This document shows, piece by piece, positions 53,001 through 61,326 of a DNA stretch of 61,340 nt. The stretch is from Prevotella sp. (lineage in GTDB: Bacteria; Bacteroidota; Bacteroidia; Bacteroidales; Bacteroidaceae). The notes under the pieces were generated by a model that did no database searches, was not told the DNA's origin, and saw only the letters and a list, made by a program, of their open reading frames with translations. The translations under genes and the position numbers were made by a program. Within the stretch, counting starts at the first letter, position 1. Every line of letters begins with the position of its first letter. Location: positions 1 through 61,340 of the forward strand of contig JAFTGI010000012.1 in NCBI GenBank assembly GCA_017458195.1, written 5' to 3'.

Positions 53001-53227
53001 CTGTCGGTCAGCTCGTAGAATCCTGACTCGGGAATGCGGATCTTCACCCAATGGCCATCGGCAAGGGCCGAGTGCCTGACGTAGCGCTGGTCAGCGCTGA
53101 TGGCGTGCTTAGGCCCTGCCTCGTAGTGCGGGCCGGCGGCCACGAGGTTGACGAACTCATGTGCTGAAGCTTGCTTAAGACCTGCCATGACGAGCAGCAG
53201 GAGCATCGTGAAACGGATTCTGGTCAT
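50066..53227 (-). CDS. PorU paralogue: C25 (gingipain-type) cysteine peptidase without the N-terminal domain
   Basis: 1053 aa, signal peptide MTRIRFTMLLLLVMAGLKQASA. From about residue 45 it follows PorU throughout (VKIRIPESGFYELTDSLLQQ, VKIYGYGGARQPE, RRIFYGVGPVNWANEI, FSSGTPDANAYRRYMKMLYD). The catalytic dyad is kept: H598 in MNYTGHGNA and C631 in LAACDIMPY, 33 residues apart, the same spacing as in the upstream PorU. It lacks the ~130-residue N-terminal region of PorU. Its end differs: GINTITT...EVYNMKGQSV...RGVYLYRSADGAVKKKVIGRQ, a tail like that of secreted proteins in this window. It may be a second sortase with other cargo, or a secreted peptidase. It lies between porU and porV. Confidence 0.85.
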   Translation of the reverse strand: MTRIRFTMLLLLVMAGLKQASAHEFVNLVAAGPHYEAGPKHAISADQRYVRHSALADGHWVKIRIPESGFYELTDSLLQQAGFDDPSQVKIYGYGGARQPERLSASYVADNDDLKQLPTAIIGGRRIFYGVGPVNWANEISEVRERNNYSDYGYYFLSENDDEAVVYDSLRFVETYYPLPNDYHQLYEVDNYSWFQGGRNLFDAELFVTDTERSYQLPAVGKSGLLTVVMSYDYYSDMQVLVNGEEVGHILIDNVTTRPKGGQPGVNKVDTNRYSKAVVDTWTFRVDNILTDTTTVTLREIWGHNMRLDYISLRCLEPRPLADLATSPLPQPEVVGGVANQDLHAHEQADLVIIVPTNRIFLGEAERLAQLHREYDGMRVNIVVADELYNEFSSGTPDANAYRRYMKMLYDRAEREEDEPRYLILFGDCAWDNRMVLSDWKNYSPDDFLLSYESENSMSETESYCSDDYFCMLDDNEGGDMINNLSDAAVGRLPARTVEEAQTVVDKTIRYRLNEDAGDWQNTVCFMADDGNANLHMQDAEAVLDSLKIGATPFRLNKIYWDGYPAEASSNGRSVPAARQLCLSQMHDGALIMNYTGHGNAAGLSHEWVLTREDFATETPGGLPLWFLAACDIMPYNTQGLNIGETALFNKHGGAIAVVSTVHTVYAQLNRVLNKLFMRNLLGLQKTYPVSYPIGEALRQAKISYYYEKRTNGTLETNKPNHRQYTLLGDPALRLNTPTMPLTIDRVNGLDVSLGTQRFKAGEIVTVEGHVDDQPGFSGKAMLTVCDVEEYVTGLNNNGETAEANKWSPFSWWQRPTVLYNGADSVTDGQFKFTFAVPKDITYSDDSALMYVYAVNDDKSLMAHGSFGNFSMGSGDEPLATEGGPEIYCYLNNALFQDGDMVSESPYFYAEVYDPDGINVSGSGIGHNMELIIDGKAAMTYNLNSYFEYVFGDYRRGSVGYQIPALTPGEHVLLYRAWDVLNNSSVARLSFVVGDGSSLQPESSGINTITTPTAGEREVYNMKGQSVRRQQSRGVYLYRSADGAVKKKVIGRQ

Positions 53228-53248
53228 ATCGTTTTCTGTTTATGTTCT

Positions 53249-56200
53249 TTAGTTTTTATTCAGGATTATCAGTTTGCGGGCCTGCGAGGCCTTCTTGCTG
53301 CCGTCGGTGCTGATGAGCACGCGGTAGAGATAGACGCCCGTGGAGAGCCGGTTGCCGCCATCGACGGTCAGGTCCCAGTTGATGGTGTAGGTGTTGTCGG
53401 TGGCCAGGCCGCTCTCGGCATGGTGCCACAGCTGGCGCCCCGACATGTCGAAGATTTCGAGCTCGACGTCCATCTCGCTGCCCGTGCGGTCGTGGCTGAT
53501 GACGAACGAAGTGGACGTGGTGGCCGGATTGCGGGTGCAGAAGACATCGAAGCACTGCGGATTGAGCCCCCTGACCACCTGGAACTTCAGCTGGGCTATC
53601 GACGAGTTGTTGAACACGTCCCAGGCGCGGAACTCCAGCGAGTGGTCGCCTTCGCTGAGCTCGGGCAGGCTGAAGCCAACGGTGCCGCTGGTGTAGTCGC
53701 CGAAGTTATAGTTGAAGTAATCGTTCAGGTTATAGGTCAGCTGCATCTGCCCGTCGACGACGAGCTGCAGGTCGTGGCCCACGCCGCCGCCCGAGGCGTT
53801 GACGCCGTCGCGGTCGGTAATCTCGGCGAAGAAATAGGGCGTGGTGTTCACCTTGCCTCCATTCGTGAACGACGGGCTGTTCAGGTAGCAGTAGATCGAG
53901 GGGCCGATGCCGTCGCTGGCGATGTCGCTGCTCTTGCCGAAGACGAAGCGCCCGTTCTCGCCGTGGGCCATGGTCTTGCGGTCGTTGGTGTAGGCAAAGA
54001 GGGTCAGCAGACCGTTGTCCTGGCTGTAGCTGATGTCGCGCGGCAGGACGAAGCGGATGTTGAACTGTCCGCCGACGATGCTGTCGCTGCCCTGATAGAT
54101 GGTGCTCGAGCGGTCGTCGAACTCGTAGGGCGTGTCGTCGCTGCTCGAATCGGTCTGGTTGACCTTGCAGACGATGTGTTCCATCACGTCGCGCACGGTC
54201 AGGTTGGCAACGCCCGTAAAGCCGGCATCACCCTCCACGTGGCCTTTCACCGAGATCTCCGTCCCGGCGGCCAGCTCGACGACGCCGCTTGCCGGCGAGA
54301 CGCCGCTGATGCTGTCGACGACCATGGTCTTAGTGGGGGTGACCAGCGTCATGGCCGGGTCGCCGAGGAGCGTGTAGTGCAGTTTATTGTAGGAATAGGG
54401 ATCGCTCTCCACCTGGATGGCATTCTTGGTCAGCCGCACGGCGTCGCCCAGGGTGGCCCGACGGCCGTTGATGGTGCTGAGGACGTTCTTGACGTAGCCC
54501 ACGTTGACCTCCATGTTGTGGTTGGTCCAGACGGTGCGGGTGGTGCCGAAGAAGGCGACGCATCCGCCCGTGGGGTTGAGCATGGCCGTCTCGCCGATGT
54601 TGTCCTCGCGCCCGTCGTAGGGCATGATGTCGCACGAGGCCGTGATCCAGAGCGGCAGCCGGTTCTGGCTGCTGATGTCGAAGTCAGTGCGCATGACGAC
54701 CTTCTCGTGCGACAGGCAGTAGGCGGCGCCGTGGCCGCAGTAGTCCATGATGAGGGCGCCGTTGCGCATCTGCTGGCGAATCAGGTTGGTCACGTCGGGA
54801 TAGGTCTTGCCCTTGGCCGTGGCGACGATATTGTAGGCATCCCAGAAGATGCGCTTCACGATGTAGCCCGGATACTGCTGTTCGACGGCCTGTGCGGCGG
54901 CGTTGGCCTCGCGCATGTGGACGTTGTTGTTGCCGTCGTCGCCCATGAAGCAAAGCACGTTCTGCCAGTTGCCGGCCTGGTCGTTCCTGACGTAGTTCAG
55001 GATCTTGTCGACCATGATCTTGGCGTCGGCAGCATCGACAGCCGGCAACCGCCCCACGCCGATGTCGGTCTTGTCGTAGGTCTGTAGCGAGCCGCCCTCG
55101 CCGTCGTCGAGGATGCAGTAGTAGTCGTCGGAGACGTAGCTGCGGGTCTCGCTCAGCGAGTTCTCGCTCTCATAGCAGAGCAGATAGTCGTCGGGCGACG
55201 ATGAGCGCCAGTCGCTGCTCAGCATGCGGTTGTCCCAGGCGCCGTCGCCGAAGAGCAGCAGATAGTGCGGGGCGTCGTCGGCCGTCTCGGCCCGGTCGTA
55301 GAGCATCTTCATGTAGCGGCGGTAGGCCGTGGCGTCGGGCGTGCCGCTCGAGAATTCGTTGTAGAGCTCATCGGCCGGCACGATGCGCACGGTCATGCTG
55401 TCCTCCGTCTCGTGCAGCGCCTTCAGCCGCTCGGCCTGGGCCAGCTGCTTCTGGTTGGTGGGAATGATGATGACGAGGTCGACCGACGTGTCGGCATGAT
55501 GGTCCTGATTGGTGATGCGATAGACGTAGCGGGGTGCGCTGAACGAGGTGGCCATCAGCGACGGCAGCGGGGCCGGCGTCGGTTCGGTCAGGGCGATATA
55601 GTCGAGGTGGATGTCTGACGTGCCCGACGTCTGTCGCAGCACGACGGTGTTCTGGGCCTGCAGGTTGTTCACCTTGTAGGTGACGGTCTTCAGGAAGGCC
55701 TCCTCATACTTGGCATTGCTGTTGTTCTCGTCGCCGGCTTTCAGCGTGTTGCTGATTGTGCCGCACACGGAGTCGTTCAGTGTCACCGACACCTCGCAGG
55801 GGTTGTTCATCGTGATGTTCACCGTCAGCTGGCCGCTCGTGCCGTGGGCAGCGAGGGTGTAGCGGTTGTCGGCATCGCTCCGCCAGGCCGTCTCATAGAG
55901 GTTGCGGCCGCTGTGATACCAGGCGAAGTCGTCGACCTCGTGGAGCGAGTGATAGTCGCTGGTCGAGGGATAGAATGAGCTGACGAACTCGGCACTGTCC
56001 ACCCGCAGCGGCTCGTCGTCGCTCTCGGTGAGGAAATAGTAGCCCACGTCGCTGTAGGGATTGCGCGTGCGGGCCGTCGTGGTGTTACTGTCCCACGTCA
56101 CCGGGCCCACGCCGTAGAACAGCCGCCGGCCGCCCACCGTGCACGTGGCCACCTCCCGCAGGTCGTCGGTCGCCTGCAGGTAGTCGCCACGCATCACCTC

Positions 56201-56785
56201 GGGCTGGAGGGCTCCGCCGTAGCCATAGATCTTGACCTTCTGGGGATTGGAGAAGCCGCACTGGCGCACCAGCGCATCGGTAATCTGATAGATGCCGGTC
56301 TCGGGAATGCTGATCTTAGCCCACTGCCCGGTGGCCAGCACCGAATGCGCCTTATAGCGCTCGCCGGTCTCCGCCGTGGCCCGGGTGCGGCTGCCAGCGG
56401 CCTTCCGGGCCTCGACGCGAAGCATAAAGCTGACGAGCTTCTGGTAGCGGCCGCCACGCTGCACTAAGGGCACAAACGAGACGTAGAGCGTGCCCTCCTT
56501 GCGCGACGTGCCCACATAGCTCAGCACCTCGGGCATTTCGGGCAGCGCCGCCACGCCCAGCTCGCCCAGGCGGGCCACGTCGGCGGGATGCATGTCAATA
56601 AATTCGGGATAATCGATGCTCACCGTATAGACCGAGTCAGCATAGGCCGACCCCAGCTCCACCGAATAGCAGAACCGCGGCAGCACCGAGTCGATCTTGA
56701 CCTCGTCGGCTGTCAGGTTGAAGAAGCCCTGACCGGACGCACGGAGCGTCAGCAGGAGCATCACCATGAATAGTCTTATGCGCAT
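53249..56785 (-). CDS. porU: Type IX secretion system sortase PorU
   Basis: 1178 aa with a signal peptide (MRIRLFMVMLLLTLRASGQ). Residues about 20-135 form an N-terminal domain as in gingipain propeptides; the C25 catalytic domain spans about 420-830 with H685 (MDYCGHGAA) and C718 (TASCDIMPYDG), 33 residues apart as in the P. gingivalis enzyme. Beta-sandwich domains follow (FFAEITDRDGVNASGGGVGH, LEFRAWDVFNNSSIAQLKFQ) and a type IX-like C-terminal domain (VELEIFDMSGRQLWH, LSTGVYLYRVLI). PorU cleaves the CTD signal of cargo and attaches it to anionic LPS. The row porU - paralogue - porV - ispF is on one strand with short gaps (21 and 31 bp). Confidence 0.93.
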   Translation of the reverse strand: MRIRLFMVMLLLTLRASGQGFFNLTADEVKIDSVLPRFCYSVELGSAYADSVYTVSIDYPEFIDMHPADVARLGELGVAALPEMPEVLSYVGTSRKEGTLYVSFVPLVQRGGRYQKLVSFMLRVEARKAAGSRTRATAETGERYKAHSVLATGQWAKISIPETGIYQITDALVRQCGFSNPQKVKIYGYGGALQPEVMRGDYLQATDDLREVATCTVGGRRLFYGVGPVTWDSNTTTARTRNPYSDVGYYFLTESDDEPLRVDSAEFVSSFYPSTSDYHSLHEVDDFAWYHSGRNLYETAWRSDADNRYTLAAHGTSGQLTVNITMNNPCEVSVTLNDSVCGTISNTLKAGDENNSNAKYEEAFLKTVTYKVNNLQAQNTVVLRQTSGTSDIHLDYIALTEPTPAPLPSLMATSFSAPRYVYRITNQDHHADTSVDLVIIIPTNQKQLAQAERLKALHETEDSMTVRIVPADELYNEFSSGTPDATAYRRYMKMLYDRAETADDAPHYLLLFGDGAWDNRMLSSDWRSSSPDDYLLCYESENSLSETRSYVSDDYYCILDDGEGGSLQTYDKTDIGVGRLPAVDAADAKIMVDKILNYVRNDQAGNWQNVLCFMGDDGNNNVHMREANAAAQAVEQQYPGYIVKRIFWDAYNIVATAKGKTYPDVTNLIRQQMRNGALIMDYCGHGAAYCLSHEKVVMRTDFDISSQNRLPLWITASCDIMPYDGREDNIGETAMLNPTGGCVAFFGTTRTVWTNHNMEVNVGYVKNVLSTINGRRATLGDAVRLTKNAIQVESDPYSYNKLHYTLLGDPAMTLVTPTKTMVVDSISGVSPASGVVELAAGTEISVKGHVEGDAGFTGVANLTVRDVMEHIVCKVNQTDSSSDDTPYEFDDRSSTIYQGSDSIVGGQFNIRFVLPRDISYSQDNGLLTLFAYTNDRKTMAHGENGRFVFGKSSDIASDGIGPSIYCYLNSPSFTNGGKVNTTPYFFAEITDRDGVNASGGGVGHDLQLVVDGQMQLTYNLNDYFNYNFGDYTSGTVGFSLPELSEGDHSLEFRAWDVFNNSSIAQLKFQVVRGLNPQCFDVFCTRNPATTSTSFVISHDRTGSEMDVELEIFDMSGRQLWHHAESGLATDNTYTINWDLTVDGGNRLSTGVYLYRVLISTDGSKKASQARKLIILNKN

Positions 56786-56869
56786 AACTTATTATATAAA
56801 CGCGCTATTGCCCGAATTATTATATCAGAGGGTGAAAAAACAGCCCGGACGGACATTCCCCCCAGTTTT

Positions 56870-56976
56870 GTACACCGGGGGTGTACTAAGTGTATAGCCG
56901 GACTATACACAGTGTATAGCCGGACTATACACAGTGTTTAGCCGGGCTATACACGTTGTTTTGCCGGGCTATACAC
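56870..56976. repeat. Four 22-bp palindromic tandem repeats plus a related palindrome
   Basis: GTACACCGGGGGTGTAC (56870-56886) is followed by four units with a 22-bp period (ends at 56910, 56932, 56954, 56976), the best being GTGTATAGCCGGACTATACA. Each unit can form a hairpin around CCGG. The array lies between porU's start and the stop of the FAH gene and touches that stop codon. Confidence 0.88.
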
Positions 56977-57594
56977 TCAGCAACACCTGAAATCGAGCAC
57001 CGGGCGCTCCTCGAGCCATCCCCGCAGGCGGTCGCCCTCCCTGACGGGGCCCACGCCGGCCGGTGTGCCCGTGTAGAGCAGGTCGCCGGTGCGGAGGGTG
57101 AAGAAGCGCGAGATATAGCTGATCAGCTCGTCGACGCTCCAGATCATGTCGGCCGCCGAGCCCTGCTGCACGGTCTGTCCGTTCAGGTCGAGCCGGAAGC
57201 GCAGCTGACCGACGTCGGGCAGCTCCGTCTTGTCGACCCACTCGCCGATGACTGCGCTGCCGTCGAAGCCCTTGCTGATGGTCCAGGGCAGGCCCTGCTG
57301 CTTGGCCCGCAGCTGCAGGTCGCGGGCCGTGAAGTCGATGCCGACGGTCACGGCGTCGTAATACCTGTGTGCAAACTTCGCAGGGATGCCCTTGCCCAGC
57401 CGGCAGATGCGGACGACGAGCTCGCCCTCATAGTCGACGCGCTCGCTCCAGTCGGGCACGAAGAAGGGTTTCCCCTGATTCAGCAGGGCCGAGTCGGCCT
57501 TGGTGAAAATCACGGGCTCCTCCGTGTGGAAGTCCATCCGCTTCATCTCCTCATTGTGCGAGGCATAGTTCATGCCAACACCAAATATCTTCAT
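56977..57594 (-). CDS. Fumarylacetoacetate hydrolase (FAH) family protein
   Basis: 205 aa from the ATG at 57594 (MKIFGVGMNYASHNEEM); an ATG 24 bp earlier overlaps the -7 box. Cytoplasmic. Family landmarks: PVIFTKADSALLN, VDYEGELVVRICRLGKGI (the DYEGEL metal-binding block), VTVGIDFTARDLQ, KGFDGSAVIGEWV, and LLYTGTPAGVGPVREGD near the end. Members hydrolyse or decarboxylate acylpyruvates and related diketo acids with Mg2+ or Mn2+; in Bacteroidales the substrate is generally unknown. Stands alone, with its own promoter. Confidence 0.9.
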   Translation of the reverse strand: MKIFGVGMNYASHNEEMKRMDFHTEEPVIFTKADSALLNQGKPFFVPDWSERVDYEGELVVRICRLGKGIPAKFAHRYYDAVTVGIDFTARDLQLRAKQQGLPWTISKGFDGSAVIGEWVDKTELPDVGQLRFRLDLNGQTVQQGSAADMIWSVDELISYISRFFTLRTGDLLYTGTPAGVGPVREGDRLRGWLEERPVLDFRCC

Positions 57595-57615
57595 AGCTTT
57601 CTCAATAATTTGTGG

Positions 57616-57623
57616 CAAAATTA
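57616..57623 (-). promoter_or_regulatory. -7 box of the FAH-family gene
   Basis: Minus strand TAATTTTG, exact consensus, 22 bp before the ATG. The interval 57595-57865 otherwise holds only the hairpin below. Confidence 0.5.
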
Positions 57624-57807
57624 CGAAAAAAGCTTGTAAAGAACAACAGATTTTGGAGAATTCTTTGCATGCAAAGCGTCCTTTTAGGCCGAGCGAACGC
57701 AGAGCGACCGTAAAATGAGGGCAAAACCGCGCACTCAGAGCCAGTCCTGTTGTGAGAGACTACCCCAATTGTGGATATGCCATTGCTATTGTTGACCAGT
57801 ATATTAG

Positions 57808-57843
57808 TTGATGGTCTACCCTAACAAAAGAGTAGACCATCAA
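57808..57843 (-). terminator. Hairpin after the LRR gene
   Basis: TTGATGGTCTAC (57808-57819) pairs perfectly with 57832-57843, 23 bp after the LRR gene stop. There is no T-run, so termination is only probable. Confidence 0.55.
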
Positions 57844-57865
57844 TATTCATAGTGACCTTAACACA

Positions 57866-60800
57866 TCATTTCATCATGACCTTCTTAACTGTGCCATCAT
57901 CACGAATTACAATGTTAATCCCTTTTTGCAGTTTATTGAGTTTTTTGCCATTAGGCGAGTAAATGCGTACATTATGCTCTGATGCCATGAAGACTTCTAT
58001 AATTCCTGACGTATAGCTTGCATATACTACGACATCATGAGCAGGCATCGTCTGAGGCAAATCCGTCCATTCGAAAGTGGCGTAGTCGCCCTCTGGTTGA
58101 GGCTCAGGCGTGATAGTGGCACCATATTCATACATGATTTCCTTATACACCTTATCATCTATCATGTAAGTCAGCTTATAGCTGTTTATGCTGAAAGTGC
58201 CTGTCACCGTCACATCGTGGTCCGGCATGGTCTCAGGAATCTCGCACCACCCGCTGAAGGTATATCCTTCTCTAGTGGGTTCTTCTTCGGCTGAGATAGA
58301 AGAACCTTGCTCTATGACATATTTCTTATATTCTTCCCCATCTACAAGATAAACAAGGTTATACATGCCTTCGAAGTTCTTTATGCTGCCAAAGAGGCTC
58401 CAAGGTACCGTCACACAATATTGGTCAAACAGGCTGTAAGGCACACGAAGCGTAGCACTTGGCAAATAAGAGTGCGTAAAGGCATATTCATCAGTTTCCG
58501 GCACTACTTCTGAGTATGAAACCACCTCCTTCAGGTTCCTGCAAGATGCAAATGCCGACTTGCCTACCTTGTTGACCTTACTCCCAATTACCAAAGAGTC
58601 AAGGTAGTCCAAGCCGCTGAAGGGTGATAGCGGCTCTGGATAGACGATGTTCCTTCCTAAGTACACCTTCTTCAGCTCGCAGTTCATGAAGTTGTTATCA
58701 ATACTCAGTGTTTCCTGGCCATCCTCAATAACAAAAGACCTGAGTCCTCTACACATGTCGAATGCGTCTTTCCCTATCTCGTTAACATTATTGGGAATGC
58801 TTATAGATTGTAAGCCATCACAACCATAGAAAGATTGAGAACCTATCTTTTGTATACTTGATGGAAAAACAATAGAAGTCAACCCCTTGTGACCAACGAA
58901 CAGCCCATCGGTAATTTCTAAAACACAATTTCCAAATTTCACTGTAGATAGACGCTCTCTATTTCCTCTAAATGGTGAATTTTGGGAAAAAGAAACATTT
59001 CTACCTAAGTATATACTATCTAAAGGACAAGCGTAAAATGTATATCCTTCACAACAGTCCAAATTGTCTGTTCCATCTTCAAATTCCACATAGTGAAGAT
59101 TGGAGCATTGTTGAAAGGCTTTGGTCTCTATTTTCTTAATGTTTTTGGGAATTATTATAGAGTAAATATAACCCCTTACGTTATCAAGAAGATTACTCTC
59201 AATTATTGATTTCTTCGTGCTAATTCTAATTAGAGTTGGGTTGAATCCAGCAACATTCCCATAGCTTATGTTAATTCTTCTTCCTAGATAGATATCAATT
59301 ATGGGACAATTATGAAATGCAGGATATTGTGTTGGAGATTTACTAATGACCAAATCGTCATCGCCTTCTTCAATAATAAGACTTTGAAGGTTTGTGCAAT
59401 ATGCAAAAGCCCAACCTTCTATTCTTTTCATCCCTGATGGTATTGTTATCGACTTTAAACTGCTACAGCCATAGAACACTCGTCCGCCTAATGATGAAAC
59501 GCCATTTGGGATTGATATGGATTGCAAACTACTACAATTGTTAAATGCCCATTCTTCGATTTTGACGACTCCGGCAGGTATGACAATTTCCTCTAACGCT
59601 GTACACCCATCAAAAAGCCCCCATGAAATTATAGACAAACTATCAGGAAGTCCTATTCTTCGTAAACTTATGCAACCCTGAAATGCGCTACTACCAATGG
59701 AGTTTATACTGTTTGGAAGAATAATACTTTTTAAACCTTTGCAGCCAGAGAAAGCAGAACTCACAATTATAGTTGAACCTTCACGAATTTCAAGATTTAT
59801 TTCATTCTCAATTGAGTGGTCTCCTTTATATGCATATACGATAGGACCGAAATAGATAATACCATCAGGTTGATTGTTGTACCAAAGCGTGTTAAAGAAT
59901 GCAAGGCTTCCCACTTCTTTTATTGTGCTGGGTAGACTAAGTGATTCTAACTGCACGCAGTCCATAAACGCTTGATTATTTATCACTTCAACACCTTCTG
60001 ATATTATCATTTTTTTTAATTGTGAACATCCTTGAAAGGCACTGCTACCAATACTTCCAATACTGCCAGGAATAATAACATTGTCTAAAGATGTGCAATC
60101 TAAGAACATCCCTTCTGCTATTTCTGATATTCCTTCTGAAAGAGATAGTGTTATCAAAGAATTACATCCATAAAAAGCATGTGTTTCACTTCTTCTTACA
60201 TGTTCCCCTAGCACCACTTCCTTTAAGGATTCCATTTTTTGAAACACGGGCACTATAGTATCCATATCAATGACAAGTTTTTCAATTTCACAACGGGCAA
60301 ATGGATTATACCCTCCCCCAGGGCCGCATTCTATTGCTTTGATGTTATTAGGGATTATTATAGACTTTAAACCGCTCCCTACAAATGCACTTTGTTTTAT
60401 GCTTGTAACGTCTAATGGAATGGTCGTTCCTGAACATCCATATTCAAGTTGATTGGCAGAAGTGTTTATAATTGCATTGCAGTTCTCTCTAGAATCATAT
60501 ACAAGATTACCTTCTGTAACACGCATTTCAGCAAGCGTGCTACAATTAATAAAACAGCATTCTCCGATGGAAGTTACACTTGATGGAATATTTATTTTGG
60601 GTAACATTATACATCCATTAAAGCAGTAATCTCCTATAGATCTTACGTTTGATGGTATATTTATTTCTGACAACATTCTACATCCACTAAAGCAGTTTTT
60701 TCCAATGGAAGTTACGCTTGATGGGATGTTTACATAAATACAATCACACCCGGCAAATGTGTTATCATTAAGTGTGTCAATACCATCTGGAATTGTCAAT

Positions 60801-61099
60801 TCCTTGACTTCTTCGCCATTTACATATAATGTAGCCCCATGATTAAGAGGGTTTGAATATAAATCTTGAAATACTACTCTACACCAAGATTCTAAGTCGC
60901 TAATGTAAACGGCAGAGAGTTGCCCACTTTCTCCAACATTAAAGGCGGTAGGCCCTATATATGCAACGCTAGAAGGAATGCTTATAGATATTAAATGTGT
61001 ACATAAAGAAAAAGCTCCTCCACCTATTGAGTCCACATTTTCTGGGATATCGACAGAAGAAAGGCTCCTGCAACCAGAGAATGCTTTAAATATTGATAA
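57866..61099 (-). CDS. BspA-type leucine-rich-repeat surface protein, 5' end missing
   Basis: Open frame of 1077 codons whose first residues (FKAFSGCRSLSSVDIPENV) are already in the middle of an LRR; a TGA (61100-61102) precedes it and neither an ATG nor a signal peptide is present. About 30 LRR_5 repeats follow (IPSSVTSIGKNCFSGC-type units of ~23 residues). Near the C-terminus are two InlB-type repeats (YNLVYLVDGEEYKKYVIEQG, YKLTYMIDDKVYKEIMYEYG), then the tail VRIYSPNGKKLNKLQKGINI...DGTVKKVMMK. BspA proteins bind fibronectin, fibrinogen or other bacteria. The 5' two thirds are AT-rich compared with the 3' part and with the rest of the window, suggesting transfer or recombination. It may be silent, or a donor for recombination. 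Confidence 0.8.
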   Translation of the reverse strand, partial: LSIFKAFSGCRSLSSVDIPENVDSIGGGAFSLCTHLISISIPSSVAYIGPTAFNVGESGQLSAVYISDLESWCRVVFQDLYSNPLNHGATLYVNGEEVKELTIPDGIDTLNDNTFAGCDCIYVNIPSSVTSIGKNCFSGCRMLSEINIPSNVRSIGDYCFNGCIMLPKINIPSSVTSIGECCFINCSTLAEMRVTEGNLVYDSRENCNAIINTSANQLEYGCSGTTIPLDVTSIKQSAFVGSGLKSIIIPNNIKAIECGPGGGYNPFARCEIEKLVIDMDTIVPVFQKMESLKEVVLGEHVRRSETHAFYGCNSLITLSLSEGISEIAEGMFLDCTSLDNVIIPGSIGSIGSSAFQGCSQLKKMIISEGVEVINNQAFMDCVQLESLSLPSTIKEVGSLAFFNTLWYNNQPDGIIYFGPIVYAYKGDHSIENEINLEIREGSTIIVSSAFSGCKGLKSIILPNSINSIGSSAFQGCISLRRIGLPDSLSIISWGLFDGCTALEEIVIPAGVVKIEEWAFNNCSSLQSISIPNGVSSLGGRVFYGCSSLKSITIPSGMKRIEGWAFAYCTNLQSLIIEEGDDDLVISKSPTQYPAFHNCPIIDIYLGRRINISYGNVAGFNPTLIRISTKKSIIESNLLDNVRGYIYSIIIPKNIKKIETKAFQQCSNLHYVEFEDGTDNLDCCEGYTFYACPLDSIYLGRNVSFSQNSPFRGNRERLSTVKFGNCVLEITDGLFVGHKGLTSIVFPSSIQKIGSQSFYGCDGLQSISIPNNVNEIGKDAFDMCRGLRSFVIEDGQETLSIDNNFMNCELKKVYLGRNIVYPEPLSPFSGLDYLDSLVIGSKVNKVGKSAFASCRNLKEVVSYSEVVPETDEYAFTHSYLPSATLRVPYSLFDQYCVTVPWSLFGSIKNFEGMYNLVYLVDGEEYKKYVIEQGSSISAEEEPTREGYTFSGWCEIPETMPDHDVTVTGTFSINSYKLTYMIDDKVYKEIMYEYGATITPEPQPEGDYATFEWTDLPQTMPAHDVVVYASYTSGIIEVFMASEHNVRIYSPNGKKLNKLQKGINIVIRDDGTVKKVMMK

Positions 61100-61215
61100 T
61101 CAGCGCTTTGTACTTTAAAAGGTAGAAAAGTGACTCTACTCGTACTTTGGTATGCTTTTCAAGTAATTATTTAACAATTTTAACCTTCTATAACTATGCG
61201 GTAACTATTCAGCGA

Positions 61216-61326
61216 TTAGGCTATAGCCTCAATAATGTCATCAAGCGAAACTCCGAGCAGTTGTAATCCCGTATAGGGGTACGACAATTCTATTTGGGCC
61301 AAATCTTGTGGCGTATATTTCTTCAA
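61216..61326 (-). CDS. Possible small or partial reading frame at the window edge
   Basis: 36 codons without ATG (TTG start), reading LKKYTPQDLAQIELSYPYTG and ending SLDDIIEAIA. It looks protein-like but is not recognised, and could be a fragment of an element that disrupted the LRR gene. Bases 61100-61215 hold nothing else recognisable. Confidence 0.2.
   Translation of the reverse strand: MKKYTPQDLAQIELSYPYTGLQLLGVSLDDIIEAIA

Noticed and set aside
50315-53026. Long plus-strand frames opposite the two PorU genes (also 53171-55087) and opposite GH66 (1815-3347)
   Set aside because: They are antisense by-products of GC-rich codon use; the opposite strands encode clear family motifs in full.
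61201-61222. GTAACTATTCAGCG as an IS66-type element end
   Set aside because: It resembles such ends only in the first bases; no transposase or second end is visible and the LRR break lies 100 bp away.
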